DNA of 64,000 nucleotides from Clostridium formicaceticum (GTDB lineage Bacteria; Bacillota; Clostridia; Peptostreptococcales; Natronincolaceae): positions 2,728,001 to 2,792,000 of the forward strand of contig NZ_CP017603.1 in NCBI RefSeq assembly GCF_001854185.1. The letters are read 5' to 3'. Below the pieces are notes generated by a model. The model saw nothing but the letters and a program-made list of their open reading frames with translations. It searched no databases and was not told where the DNA came from. The position numbers and the translations under genes were made by a program. Of the stretch, positions 9,064 to 17,263 are shown piece by piece; within the stretch, counting starts at the first letter, position 1, and every line of letters starts with the position of its first letter.

Positions 9064-9495
9064 GTGAATAAATCAGATAAGGCACTTCAATTGTTTAACC
9101 AGGGATGTAATTGTGCACAATCGGTTTGTTTGGCATTTAGTGAAGAAATGGGATTAGATAAGGAAATAGCACTAAAAATATCATGTGGTTTCGGCGGCGG
9201 AATGCGCCAAGGAGAAGTATGTGGGGTTGTAACAGGAGCAATAATGATTTTAGGCCTTAAGGGTGGTCAGCATGGAGCAGATGATAAAAAGTCAAAAGAA
9301 TTAATCTATCAGTACGTCAAGGAATTTAACCAAAGATTTATAAATCTAAATAAGACAATTATATGTAAAGAGCTACTTGGATATGATACAAGCACAGAAG
9401 ATGGATTCAAGCAGGCACATGAAAAGGGATTATTTAAAAATGTCTGTCCGAAATTAATAAAAGATGCTGTTAGTATATTGGAAGAAATATTATAA
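9064..9495 (+). CDS. C_GCAxxG_C_C family redox-type protein
   Basis: This 143-residue protein has the family pattern GCNCAQSVCLAF near the N-terminus, then SCGFGGGMRQGEVCGVVTGA, then two later cysteines (ICKELL and VCPKL). The regular cysteines suggest metal or iron-sulfur binding or thiol chemistry, but the function of the family is not established. It starts at GTG, well placed after AAGGAGGGG. A second, more divergent member lies at 51032-51496. The gene is intact although it sits among truncated genes. Confidence 0.88.
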   Translation: MNKSDKALQLFNQGCNCAQSVCLAFSEEMGLDKEIALKISCGFGGGMRQGEVCGVVTGAIMILGLKGGQHGADDKKSKELIYQYVKEFNQRFINLNKTIICKELLGYDTSTEDGFKQAHEKGLFKNVCPKLIKDAVSILEEIL

Positions 9496-9544
9496 AACTA
9501 CTTTCGATTAATGGAACTATTTTGTTAGATTAGGTGTATTAAAA

Positions 9545-9808
9545 ATGATTCATGATAAAGATATCGTATTAGAGACGGAAAGAATTTATTTACGCTACTT
9601 TAATGAAGAAGATTTTGATAATCTATATTTGCTTTCATCAAACAAAAATGTTATGAGATTTTTTCGTGAAATCCTTGATGTGGCAAGGAAGCAAAATATA
9701 GGTGTTTTAGTAGTCAGTCATGAAAAAAACCTTATGAAACGCTTATGCCATAGGGTCATTGATTTAGCGAAAGAGCAACAACTTGTAAACTACCATCATC
9801 ACCTATAG
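9545..9808 (+). pseudogene. Chimeric remnant: GNAT acetyltransferase start joined to ABC ATPase end
   Basis: The 87-codon frame has two unrelated halves. Residues 1-38 (VLETERIYLRYFNEEDFDNL, then SNKNVMRF) are the start of a GNAT acetyltransferase of the RimJ/RimL type. Residues from about 41 (REILDVARKQNIGVLVVSHE, then KNLMKRLCHRVIDL) match the region after Walker B at the C-terminus of an ABC ATPase, including the switch His in VVSHE. Neither half has its catalytic core: no acetyl-CoA loop, no Walker A or B. The join lies near 9657-9665. An internal deletion that spanned the end of one gene and most of another is the simplest cause. Confidence 0.65.
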
Positions 9809-9816
9809 AAGTAGAT

Positions 9817-9859
9817 AAAGATACACCCCTTTTGTTTATAACAAAAGGGGTGTATCTTT
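9817..9859. terminator. Bidirectional intrinsic terminator
   Basis: AAAGATACACCCCTTTTGT and ACAAAAGGGGTGTATCTTT form a perfect 19-bp stem with a 5-base loop. It lies between the chimeric frame on the plus strand and the thiol peroxidase fragment on the minus strand, whose stop codon at 9862-9864 is next to it. Probably the original terminator of the peroxidase gene. Confidence 0.85.
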
Positions 9860-9861
9860 GC

Positions 9862-9999
9862 CTAAAGAAGCTTTTGCACCTCTTCTAATGCTTGATCGTA
9901 ATTTGGGTGATTAGTGACTTCTGAAGTATATTCTATGTAGCGCACAGTATTATCTTTGCCAAGGACTGCAAATGTAGCTCTTAGTATATTAAAATTCAT
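9862..9999 (-). pseudogene. tpx: Thiol peroxidase (Tpx) C-terminal fragment
   Basis: On the minus strand a 45-codon frame reads LRATFAVLGKDNTVRYIEY, then SEVTNHPNYDQALEEVQKLL and stop. This is the usual end of atypical 2-Cys peroxiredoxins of the Tpx family (about 165-170 residues), including the conserved RATFV..D and EVTNHPNY segments. The first roughly 120 residues, with both redox cysteines, are missing, and the ATG at the fragment's start is probably accidental. The fragment ends right before a strong terminator. This is a truncated gene, not a functional peroxidase. Confidence 0.75.
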
Positions 10000-10115
10000 A
10001 GGCTTATATCTATAATAGATATAATAAAATAGAGAAAAGAAGATTGTTTTTTCTACATAGAGCAGGTGATGAAAGGGGGGAAATTGGGTATATATCTATA
10101 AAAGGGGTGAAGGGA

Positions 10116-10775
10116 ATGACGAGAACAACAAAAGTTTCCTCGGTTGCAAATAGGAGGATACATAATCTTTATGTAGATAGGGTTCGCAGTGTAAATAGGG
10201 CTGAAGGAACAGAAGCGGTGGGGCCTGTAGACAAAGTAAAAAATCAAACCGCTTTTCCGTCTGCAGGTTATTTAATGATGTCAGATACTTTTTATGAAAA
10301 CTTAGAGGAACTAAAGAGAGAATATAAAAAATTTTACCATAATCATAGGAAATTGGAAGAAGCTATAAAGGAGTTAGATTATCATGACGACCAGTTTATG
10401 GAACATATGAAAAACCTTATAGAAAAGTATAATGATGCCATAAATTCCTTGAAAATGTTAGATAAGGTTTTAGGAACAAATCATATTAGAGGGATTGAAG
10501 AAATTCTAGAGATTTTTAGAGATCCCTTAGCAGAGATTGGCATAACCATAAACGAAGAAAAAGAGATGGTGATGGAAGAAGAGGTTTTTGCCAAAAAGGT
10601 AAAAGACTATTCCAATACCTTAACCTTTTTATTTGAACCAGTTAAAGGAATGGTAATAAGACTATATAAAGCCTTTAAAAACATAAAACACCCTTCGAAG
10701 AATGCTATCAATAAGCAGTATGATGGCCCTGTGGATGGAGAAGTTGCTGGAATGATGATAAATGAAAAAACCTGA
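10116..10775 (+). CDS. Hypothetical coiled-coil protein
   Basis: This protein of 219 residues starts MTRTTKVSSVANRRIHNLY. The start is chosen because AAGGGGTGAAGGGA lies just before the ATG at 10116; the TTG at 10044 would add 24 residues without a good ribosome binding site. The first 60 residues are basic and look unstructured. Residues about 70-130 are strongly helical (ENLEELKREYKKFYHNHRKL) and predict a coiled coil, with a second helical block to about 190. There is no signal peptide or membrane segment. The overall shape recalls flagellar or cell-division accessory proteins, but I do not recognise a family. Confidence 0.65.
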   Translation: MTRTTKVSSVANRRIHNLYVDRVRSVNRAEGTEAVGPVDKVKNQTAFPSAGYLMMSDTFYENLEELKREYKKFYHNHRKLEEAIKELDYHDDQFMEHMKNLIEKYNDAINSLKMLDKVLGTNHIRGIEEILEIFRDPLAEIGITINEEKEMVMEEEVFAKKVKDYSNTLTFLFEPVKGMVIRLYKAFKNIKHPSKNAINKQYDGPVDGEVAGMMINEKT

Positions 10776-10945
10776 AAATTCAGGGAACTCCCTTCAGTAA
10801 GATGATACATCTGGGAATCAAAGTTTGATCTGCAAATTTTTGCATCGATGATCTATATGAGGCAAGAAACTACCTCTTTCGAAGCTTAACGGTAGGGATT
10901 TATACCCTGAAAACAGAAACATGAACTAAGTAGGAAAAAAGCTTT
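10776..10945 (+). other. Spacer with small hairpins before a terminator
   Basis: This stretch precedes the terminator at 10946. It can form several short hairpins (CTGAA/TTCAG, TGCAAATTTTTGCA, CTACC/GGTAG, GGGATTTATACCC). It could be the untranslated tail of the upstream gene or a small structured RNA. I found no match to the purine, c-di-GMP, glycine, 6S or SRP RNA patterns I know. Confidence 0.3.
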
Positions 10946-10978
10946 CGCCAGGGGGTGTTCACTTCCTGGCGTACTTTA
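10946..10978 (+). terminator. Intrinsic terminator before purL
   Basis: CGCCAGGGGG pairs with CTTCCTGGCG over 10 bp around TGTTCA, followed by TACTTTATT. It separates the coiled-coil gene from purL, so purL must have its own promoter. Confidence 0.8.
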
Positions 10979-10991
10979 TTGTAAATATTCA

Positions 10992-11020
10992 TTTCATTTT
11001 CTGTGTTTTTGTGTTACAAT
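10992..11020 (+). promoter_or_regulatory. Candidate purL promoter
   Basis: TTTCAT at 10992-10997 and TACAAT at 11015-11020 are separated by 17 bases and sit after the upstream terminator. The -10 is good and the -35 is weak. No purine riboswitch aptamer is visible between this site and the start codon, only about 50 bases away. Confidence 0.4.
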
Positions 11021-11078
11021 AAATTAAGATAAATTTTGTCATTATAGGATTTTCAATGATTAGACTAGGAGGTAGAAA

Positions 11079-14000
11079 ATGGTCAAAAGAATTTGTGTTG
11101 AAAAAAAGTTCGGATTTAATGTCGAAGCAGAAAGTTTAAAGAAAGATCTTATTAACACTTTGAATCTAAAAACATTAGAAAATGTTAGAATTGTCAATAT
11201 ATATGATCTAGAAGATGTGAATATAGAGCGGCTTGAGGATATTAAGAGACTTGTTTTATCTGAACCTAATGTTGATGTGGTAACAGAGGATACTATAGCT
11301 ATTTCAGAAGAGGAACAAGCCTTTAGAATTGAGCTATTACCTGGGCAATATGATCAGCGGGCAGATTCTGCTGGCCAGTGTGTAGAGATTATTACATTAG
11401 AGGATGCACCTGTGATTGTTTCTTCTAAAGCCATTGTTTTAAAGGGTGCCCTTAATGCTGAAGATATGGAACGTATTAAGGCTTATCTGATTAACCCTGT
11501 AGAATCAAGGGAAGTTTCCTTAGCTATACCTACTACATTAAAAATGAATTATGCTACCCCTGACACAGTTGAAACAGTAGAGGGATTTATGGCATTAGAT
11601 GATCAAGAGATGGCACTGTACAAAGAAAAAATGGGTTTTGCTATGACTGCTGAAGACCTTATTTTTGTCAGAGAATACTTTAAAACCGAGGAAAGAAGAA
11701 ATCCTACCATTACAGAATTAAAAGTCATCGATACCTACTGGTCAGATCATTGTCGTCACACCACTTTTTTAACAGCGGTACAAGAAGTAAGCATTGAGGA
11801 TCAGCCTATCAATCAGCCAATAAAAAATGCTTATGAAGCTTATTTAGCAGATAGAAGTTTTGTTTATGAAGGTAAAGATCGTCGAGACTGTTTAATGGAT
11901 ATTGCCACCATTAATATGAAGTGTTTAAGAAAAAAAGGTGAGCTTGAAGATCTAGATGTATCTGAGGAAATTAATGCATGCAGTATTGAAATACCTGTAG
12001 ACATCGATGGAGAGACAGAGCCTTGGTTGCTGATGTTCAAAAATGAAACCCACAATCATCCTACAGAGATTGAGCCTTTTGGCGGCGCTGCCACTTGTTT
12101 AGGGGGTGCTATCAGAGATCCTCTATCGGGAAGAAGTTATGTTTATCATAGTATGCGGGTGACAGGGGCAGCGGATCCTACAGTACCTTTGACAGATACG
12201 TTAGAAGGAAAATTACCACAAAAGGTGATTACGCAGCAAGCTGCTGCAGGTTTTAGCTCCTATGGCAATCAAATAGGACTAGCTACAGGCATCGTTTCAG
12301 AGGTTTATGACCCGGATTTTGTTGCTAAACGTATGGAGGTAGGCGCAGTGGTAGGAGCAGCGCCAAAAGCAAATGTGGTAAGGGAACGTCCAACTGCAGG
12401 GGACATTATTTTGTTAGTAGGAGGAAGAACTGGGAGAGATGGCATTGGAGGAGCAACCGGTTCATCAAAGGAACATGATGAAGAGAGTTTAAGCAGTTGT
12501 GGTGCGGAGGTTCAAAAAGGTAACCCACCTGTAGAAAGAAAGATTCAGCGATTGTTTAGAATACCAGCATTGTCTAAAATGATCAAAAGATGCAATGACT
12601 TTGGAGCAGGGGGCGTCTCTGTAGCTATTGGAGAACTAGCAGATAGCTTAGAGATTAACTTAGATGCGGTGAAGAAGAAATATGAAGGTTTGGACGGAAC
12701 AGAAATCGCTATATCGGAATCTCAAGAGAGAATGGCAGTGGTGATAGCACCAAAAGATTTAGAGGCCTTCCAAAGTTATTGTCACGAGGAAAACTTAGAA
12801 GTTACACATGTAGCGAACGTTACAGATACAGGAAGGCTTGTAATGAAGTGGCAAGGACAAGAAATTCTTAATCTCTCCCGAGCCTTTTTAGATACTAATG
12901 GCGTTCAAGGCGAGACCAATGTTTGTATTAAAGCGCCAAAGCAGCAGACTTACTTTAATAGTATTAAGTCTCAGGTATCCATAAAACAACAGTGGCTTGA
13001 TACGCTAAATGATTTAAATGTTTGCTCTCAGAAGGGTTTAGTAGAAAGGTTTGATAATACCATTGGCAGCGGCACAGTTTTAATGCCCTTTGGAGGCACT
13101 CACTATAATACACCGATACAAGCGATGGTAGCTAAAATACCTGTTTTAAAGGGAGAGACCAATACAGGCTCTATGATGAGTTATGGCTATGATCCTCAGC
13201 TGGCAAAATGGTCACCTTTCCATGGTGCCTTATATGCGGTGGTAGATGCTATAGCAAAAATCTTAGCGACGGGTGGGGATTATCAAAAGGTCAGATTGTC
13301 CCTTCAAGAGTATTTTGAAAAGCTAGGTGACACACCTGAAAAATGGGGTAAACCTTACAGTGCATTGTTAGGAGCCAGCTATGCACAAAGTAAATTTAAC
13401 GTAGCGGCTATTGGAGGTAAAGATTCTATGTCGGGAACCTTTAAAGATATTCATGTTCCTCCAACCCTTATTGCATTTGCCGTAACGCCAGTGGATGTAA
13501 GACAGGTCGTTACCCCTGAATTAAAACAAACGAATTCCACTTTGGTACAATTTTATGCTAAGAGGGATGCGTATGACGTGGTAGATTTTGACCATTTGCT
13601 AGCAGGATATCGTCATATTTACAACTATATAAAAGAAGGAAAGGTTTTATCCAGCTACGCTGTAGGCAAAGGTGGTATATGTGCTGCTATTAGTAAGATG
13701 GCCTTTGGCAATGGGATTGGTGTGAAACTTACACAATCAGTGAATGTTTTTGAAGAGGCTTATGGTAGTATACTCCTTGAAGTAACAGAAGAAGTAGCTG
13801 AAGAACTTGTAACGCGAGACGGATTTACAGTTGTGGGGATGACAAAAGAAGAAGCTTCTTTTGAAGTAGGAGATGTGGTTATACCGATGTCGGAAGCCCT
13901 TGCTTCCTGGGAATCTAGATTAGCATCAATCTTTCCAACTGTTCATCAGGAGGAAGGAAAGGCAAAGGTGATTGTTTATTATGATCGGGAGATCAAACGT

Positions 14001-14816
14001 CCTAGCGTTAAAGTAGCAAAACCACGGGTGTTTATACCTGTTTTTCCGGGTACCAATTGCGAAATAGATACGCATATAGCCTTTGAAAAGGCGGGAGCAG
14101 TTGTAGAAACGATGGTATTTAAGAACTTAAACCAAAGTAATGTTGTTGCTTCACTCGAAGAAATGGTTGAAAAAATTAAAAGAGCACAGATTATGGCTTT
14201 GCCAGGAGGCTTTAGTGCAGGAGATGAGCCGGAGGGCTCTGGGAAATTTATTGCATCTGTCTTAAGAAATCCTAAGGTAGCAGAAGAAGTAATGAAGCTT
14301 CTTCATGAGAGAGATGGTTTGATGCTAGGAATTTGCAATGGCTTCCAAGCTCTTATTAAGTTAGGCTTGCTGCCTTATGGAGAGATAAGAGACCTACAGG
14401 AGGATTCACCAACCTTGACCTTTAATAAAATTAATCGTCATGTGTCTCGTATGGCCAGTGTTAAAGTAGCTTCCGTAAAATCACCTTGGCTTGCAAATGA
14501 AGAGGTTGGTAATATTTATGAAACTGCCTTTTCCCATGGTGAAGGACGCTTTTATGCAAGTGAGGAAGTCGTCCAACAGTTAATTACCAAGGGACAAGTT
14601 GCTACACAATATGTAGATCAGGAGGGTCTGCCTACCTATGATGGCAAGTATAATATCAATGGATCGATAGAAGCAATAGAAGGAATCACTTCTCCAGACG
14701 GCAGAATTTTTGGTAAAATGGGACATGTGGAGCGTGTAGGAAATTATGTGCATAAAAATGTCTACGGTAAAAAAGATTTTAGAATATTTGAAGCTGGTGT
14801 AAACTATTTTAAATAA
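11079..14816 (+). CDS. purL: Phosphoribosylformylglycinamidine synthase, single-chain
   Basis: This 1245-residue protein fuses the synthetase and glutaminase domains and makes FGAM from FGAR, glutamine and ATP, the fourth step of purine synthesis. The synthetase part carries SDHCRHTTF, FKNETHNHPTEIEPFGGAAT and GGRTGRDGIGGATGSS. The C-terminal glutaminase part (from about residue 985) has FPGTNCEIDTH, ALPGGFSAGDEPEGSG and the nucleophile motif GICNGFQAL, with FSHGEGRF supplying the His. The length and layout match the clade of long PurL found in Clostridia, not the separate PurS/PurQ/PurL of Bacillus. The gene is monocistronic, behind its own promoter and before a strong terminator; no other pur gene is in the window. 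The start follows GGAGG. Confidence 0.96.
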   Translation: MVKRICVEKKFGFNVEAESLKKDLINTLNLKTLENVRIVNIYDLEDVNIERLEDIKRLVLSEPNVDVVTEDTIAISEEEQAFRIELLPGQYDQRADSAGQCVEIITLEDAPVIVSSKAIVLKGALNAEDMERIKAYLINPVESREVSLAIPTTLKMNYATPDTVETVEGFMALDDQEMALYKEKMGFAMTAEDLIFVREYFKTEERRNPTITELKVIDTYWSDHCRHTTFLTAVQEVSIEDQPINQPIKNAYEAYLADRSFVYEGKDRRDCLMDIATINMKCLRKKGELEDLDVSEEINACSIEIPVDIDGETEPWLLMFKNETHNHPTEIEPFGGAATCLGGAIRDPLSGRSYVYHSMRVTGAADPTVPLTDTLEGKLPQKVITQQAAAGFSSYGNQIGLATGIVSEVYDPDFVAKRMEVGAVVGAAPKANVVRERPTAGDIILLVGGRTGRDGIGGATGSSKEHDEESLSSCGAEVQKGNPPVERKIQRLFRIPALSKMIKRCNDFGAGGVSVAIGELADSLEINLDAVKKKYEGLDGTEIAISESQERMAVVIAPKDLEAFQSYCHEENLEVTHVANVTDTGRLVMKWQGQEILNLSRAFLDTNGVQGETNVCIKAPKQQTYFNSIKSQVSIKQQWLDTLNDLNVCSQKGLVERFDNTIGSGTVLMPFGGTHYNTPIQAMVAKIPVLKGETNTGSMMSYGYDPQLAKWSPFHGALYAVVDAIAKILATGGDYQKVRLSLQEYFEKLGDTPEKWGKPYSALLGASYAQSKFNVAAIGGKDSMSGTFKDIHVPPTLIAFAVTPVDVRQVVTPELKQTNSTLVQFYAKRDAYDVVDFDHLLAGYRHIYNYIKEGKVLSSYAVGKGGICAAISKMAFGNGIGVKLTQSVNVFEEAYGSILLEVTEEVAEELVTRDGFTVVGMTKEEASFEVGDVVIPMSEALASWESRLASIFPTVHQEEGKAKVIVYYDREIKRPSVKVAKPRVFIPVFPGTNCEIDTHIAFEKAGAVVETMVFKNLNQSNVVASLEEMVEKIKRAQIMALPGGFSAGDEPEGSGKFIASVLRNPKVAEEVMKLLHERDGLMLGICNGFQALIKLGLLPYGEIRDLQEDSPTLTFNKINRHVSRMASVKVASVKSPWLANEEVGNIYETAFSHGEGRFYASEEVVQQLITKGQVATQYVDQEGLPTYDGKYNINGSIEAIEGITSPDGRIFGKMGHVERVGNYVHKNVYGKKDFRIFEAGVNYFK

Positions 14817-14823
14817 TGAAGCG

Positions 14824-14863
14824 ATCAAAAGCGAGCATGCTTAAGCATGCTCGCTTTTGATTT
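14824..14863 (+). terminator. purL terminator
   Basis: ATCAAAAGCGAGCATGC and GCATGCTCGCTTTTGAT form a perfect 17-bp stem with loop TTAA, followed by TTAAAG. It starts 8 bases after the purL stop codon. Confidence 0.85.
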
Positions 14864-14939
14864 AAAGATGAAAGGATGATACCTGATGTTTGACCTCTAG
14901 TGGGATTGTGGTATGCACAAAGAGCAGAAGAGGTTTGCA

Positions 14940-15020
14940 TCAAAAACAATTATAAATAATCAATTGACATCGCTAATAAGTGATGATATAATCATAATTA
15001 ATCAAAAACAATCAAAAACA
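14940..15020 (+). promoter_or_regulatory. fru operon promoter flanked by three TCAAAAACA operator repeats
   Basis: TTGACA (14964-14969) and TATAAT (14987-14992) with a 17-base spacer make a consensus sigma-A promoter. The 9-mer TCAAAAACA occurs at 14940-14948 upstream of the -35 and at 15002-15010 and 15012-15020 just after the start point; the last two are in tandem, 10 bases apart. Similar A-rich direct repeats are typical operators of DeoR-type regulators, so these are the likely sites for the DeoR-type protein encoded next. Binding on both sides of the promoter would allow looping repression. Confidence 0.75.
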
Positions 15021-15075
15021 GTCACAATGATCAAATAGCGTTACTTCAAGAAATACATTTTATGGAGGAAGAAAA

Positions 15076-15834
15076 ATGTTTGCAGAAGAGCGAAAAGTAA
15101 AGATTCTAGAAATTGTGAATAGTAATTATCGTATTGAAGTCAGTGATTTAACTGAAGAACTGCAGGTGTCAGAGTCTACAATTAGAAGAGACCTGCAGGA
15201 TTTAGAGCAAGCTGGACTATTGAAAAGGACTCATGGTGGGGCAGTGAAATTGGAAACCACCAGTTTTGAACCTACGATGGATGAAAAAGAACTTGTTAAT
15301 ATAGAAGAAAAAATGGAAATTGGTAAAAAAGCAGCGGCTTTTATTCAAGATAATGATACGATTATCTTAGATGCAGGGACAACTACGCTTCAAATTGCAA
15401 AGAATATACAAGCTAAAAATGTTACTGTATTGACCAATTCCATACTGATAGCTTTAGCACTATCAAAAAATAAGGATGTTGATGTAGTGGTAACAGGGGG
15501 GCATATACGTAAGGAAATTCTTTCAATTGTAGGACCGATAACAGACAGGATTATAGGACAGTTTAGTGTAGATAAAGCTTTTATTGGCGCCAATGGCATT
15601 ACAATTAAGGAAGGATGTACAACACCAAATATAGAAGAAGCTCATACAAAAAATAGGATGATTCAGTCTGCTAAGGAGGTTTACGTAGTGGCAGACCACA
15701 GCAAATTTGGAAAGGTATCTTTTGCAAGGATTGCGGCTATAGATGAAATCGATGGCATTATTACAAGCAAAGGCATAGAGAGATCTATTATAGAACAATA
15801 TAAATCTAAGAATATACGACTTATCTACAATTAA
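15076..15834 (+). CDS. fruR: DeoR-family regulator of fructose utilisation
   Basis: This 252-residue protein has an N-terminal DeoR helix-turn-helix (residues about 1-57: EERKVKILEIVNSNYRIEVS, then ESTIRRDLQDLEQAGLL) and a C-terminal sugar-phosphate sensor domain with DAGTTTLQIAK and GANGIT. It is the first gene of the fruR-fruK-fruAB order, 10 bases before the kinase gene, and presumably represses its own operon until fructose-1-phosphate binds. The ribosome binding site GGAGGAAG lies before the ATG. The gene symbol rests on context and family. Confidence 0.9.
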   Translation: MFAEERKVKILEIVNSNYRIEVSDLTEELQVSESTIRRDLQDLEQAGLLKRTHGGAVKLETTSFEPTMDEKELVNIEEKMEIGKKAAAFIQDNDTIILDAGTTTLQIAKNIQAKNVTVLTNSILIALALSKNKDVDVVVTGGHIRKEILSIVGPITDRIIGQFSVDKAFIGANGITIKEGCTTPNIEEAHTKNRMIQSAKEVYVVADHSKFGKVSFARIAAIDEIDGIITSKGIERSIIEQYKSKNIRLIYN

Positions 15835-15844
15835 GGAGGCAGAC

Positions 15845-16774
15845 ATGATTACAACTGTAACACTAAATCCAGCAGTTGACAAAACCATAGAGATTCATGG
15901 TTTTAAGCCTGGCACGGTCAATAGAATATTAGGTACTAGAATAGAGGCTGGTGGAAAGGGAATTAACGTTTCCAAGGTTTTAAAATCTTTGGGCGCAAGT
16001 ACTTTAAGTACTGGATTTGCAGGGGGAGAAAGTGGGAGGTGGATCAATCAGTGGTTAAAGGATAAGGGAATAGAAACGGACTTTGTATGGGTTGATCAAG
16101 AAACTAGAACCAATATAAAAATTATAGATACTGAAACAAGTATCATAACAGATATTAATGATAAAGGAAAACGTATAGAAAAAATTTATTTAAAGGGATT
16201 GTATGATCTAGTAGAAAAATGGGCTGAAAAAAGTAAAGTAATGGTTTTTGCAGGAAGTATTCCTGATGGGCTGTCAAATAGCATTTATACACACTTGATT
16301 GAGATTGCCAGTAATAAAGGCTGTAAAACAATATTAGATACTGAAGGAGAACAGCTTTTGCAGGGAATTTATGCAAAGCCCTATATGATTAAGCCAAATA
16401 TTGATGAATTAGAAAGTTCTTTAAAAGTTAAAATAAATAATGAAAATGACATTATCAATCATTGTGAAGGTTTCATAGAGAAGGGTATTCAGTTTGTCGT
16501 GGTGTCGATGGGGGCAGAGGGAGCAGTATTTGTCAGTAAGAAAAATGTATTAAGAGCAGAAAGTGTTCCGGTAGAAGTAAAAAGCACTGTAGGTGCAGGA
16601 GATTCGATGGTAGCAGCCTTTGCCTATGGAATGATGAAGGATTATCCATTAGAAGAAACTTTTAAATTAGCAGTAGCAGCAGCGACTTTAAGTGTAAAAA
16701 AGGGTACTACCTTGCATGCAATTCATGAGATAGAGAATTTTAAAGAAAAAGTAAATGTGAAAAAATTAAGATAA
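15845..16774 (+). CDS. fruK: 1-phosphofructokinase
   Basis: This 309-residue PfkB-family sugar kinase converts fructose-1-phosphate to fructose-1,6-bisphosphate in the cytosol. Evidence: the N-terminal TVTLNPAVDKTIEI of FruK/LacC, the sugar-binding GGKGINVSKVLKSLG, and the C-terminal STVGAGDSMVAAF with the catalytic Asp in GAGDS. AAGGAGG lies 7 bases before the ATG. It sits between the regulator and the fructose EIIA gene, so the assignment to fructose rather than tagatose is well supported by context. Confidence 0.94.
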   Translation: MITTVTLNPAVDKTIEIHGFKPGTVNRILGTRIEAGGKGINVSKVLKSLGASTLSTGFAGGESGRWINQWLKDKGIETDFVWVDQETRTNIKIIDTETSIITDINDKGKRIEKIYLKGLYDLVEKWAEKSKVMVFAGSIPDGLSNSIYTHLIEIASNKGCKTILDTEGEQLLQGIYAKPYMIKPNIDELESSLKVKINNENDIINHCEGFIEKGIQFVVVSMGAEGAVFVSKKNVLRAESVPVEVKSTVGAGDSMVAAFAYGMMKDYPLEETFKLAVAAATLSVKKGTTLHAIHEIENFKEKVNVKKLR

Positions 16775-16788
16775 AAAGGAGTGTTTTT

Positions 16789-17232
16789 ATGGAAATCAAA
16801 GACGTACTAGATGAAAAATTGATGATTTTAGATATAAAGTCAGAAAGCAAACAGGAAGTAGTCAAAGAATTAATTGAACCATTAGTAAGGGAGGGGATTG
16901 TAAGAGATAAAGATCTTTTTTTTAAAACAATAATGGATAGGGAAGCTCAGTCGACAACCGGTATCGGAATGGGGGTTGCTATACCTCATGGAAAGTCAGA
17001 TACAGTGACAAAGCCATCGATTGTCTTTGGAAAATCAAAGAAAGGTGTGGATTATGAGGCTTTGGATAATGAGGCAAGCTATATTTTTTTCCTCATTGCT
17101 GTTCCAGAAAGTTCAACAAATGAACACTTAAAAGTATTAAGTCAGTTATCAAGAAAGCTCATGCATGAAGAAATTCGTGAAAAGTTGATGAAGGCAAAAG
17201 AGGCAAAGGAAGTAATAGAAGTATTTAGCTAA
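16789..17232 (+). CDS. PTS fructose-specific EIIA component
   Basis: This 147-residue protein is of the PTS EIIA-2 (fructose/mannitol) family. His67 in GVAIPHGKSD is the phosphorylated residue that receives phosphate from HPr. The domain is a separate polypeptide here, while many Firmicutes fuse it to EIIB and EIIC in one FruA. It lies 14 bases after fruK and 31 bases before the EIIBC gene, with AAAAGGAG as ribosome binding site. It acts in the cytosol as the link between HPr and the membrane transporter. Confidence 0.92.
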   Translation: MEIKDVLDEKLMILDIKSESKQEVVKELIEPLVREGIVRDKDLFFKTIMDREAQSTTGIGMGVAIPHGKSDTVTKPSIVFGKSKKGVDYEALDNEASYIFFLIAVPESSTNEHLKVLSQLSRKLMHEEIREKLMKAKEAKEVIEVFS

Positions 17233-17263
17233 TCACTTATTATAAAGAAAAGGGGGATTTATG

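Noticed and set aside
10776-11078. Purine riboswitch before purL
   Set aside because: No aptamer pattern (TATA...loop-loop motifs) is present; a terminator lies upstream and the remaining leader is too short.
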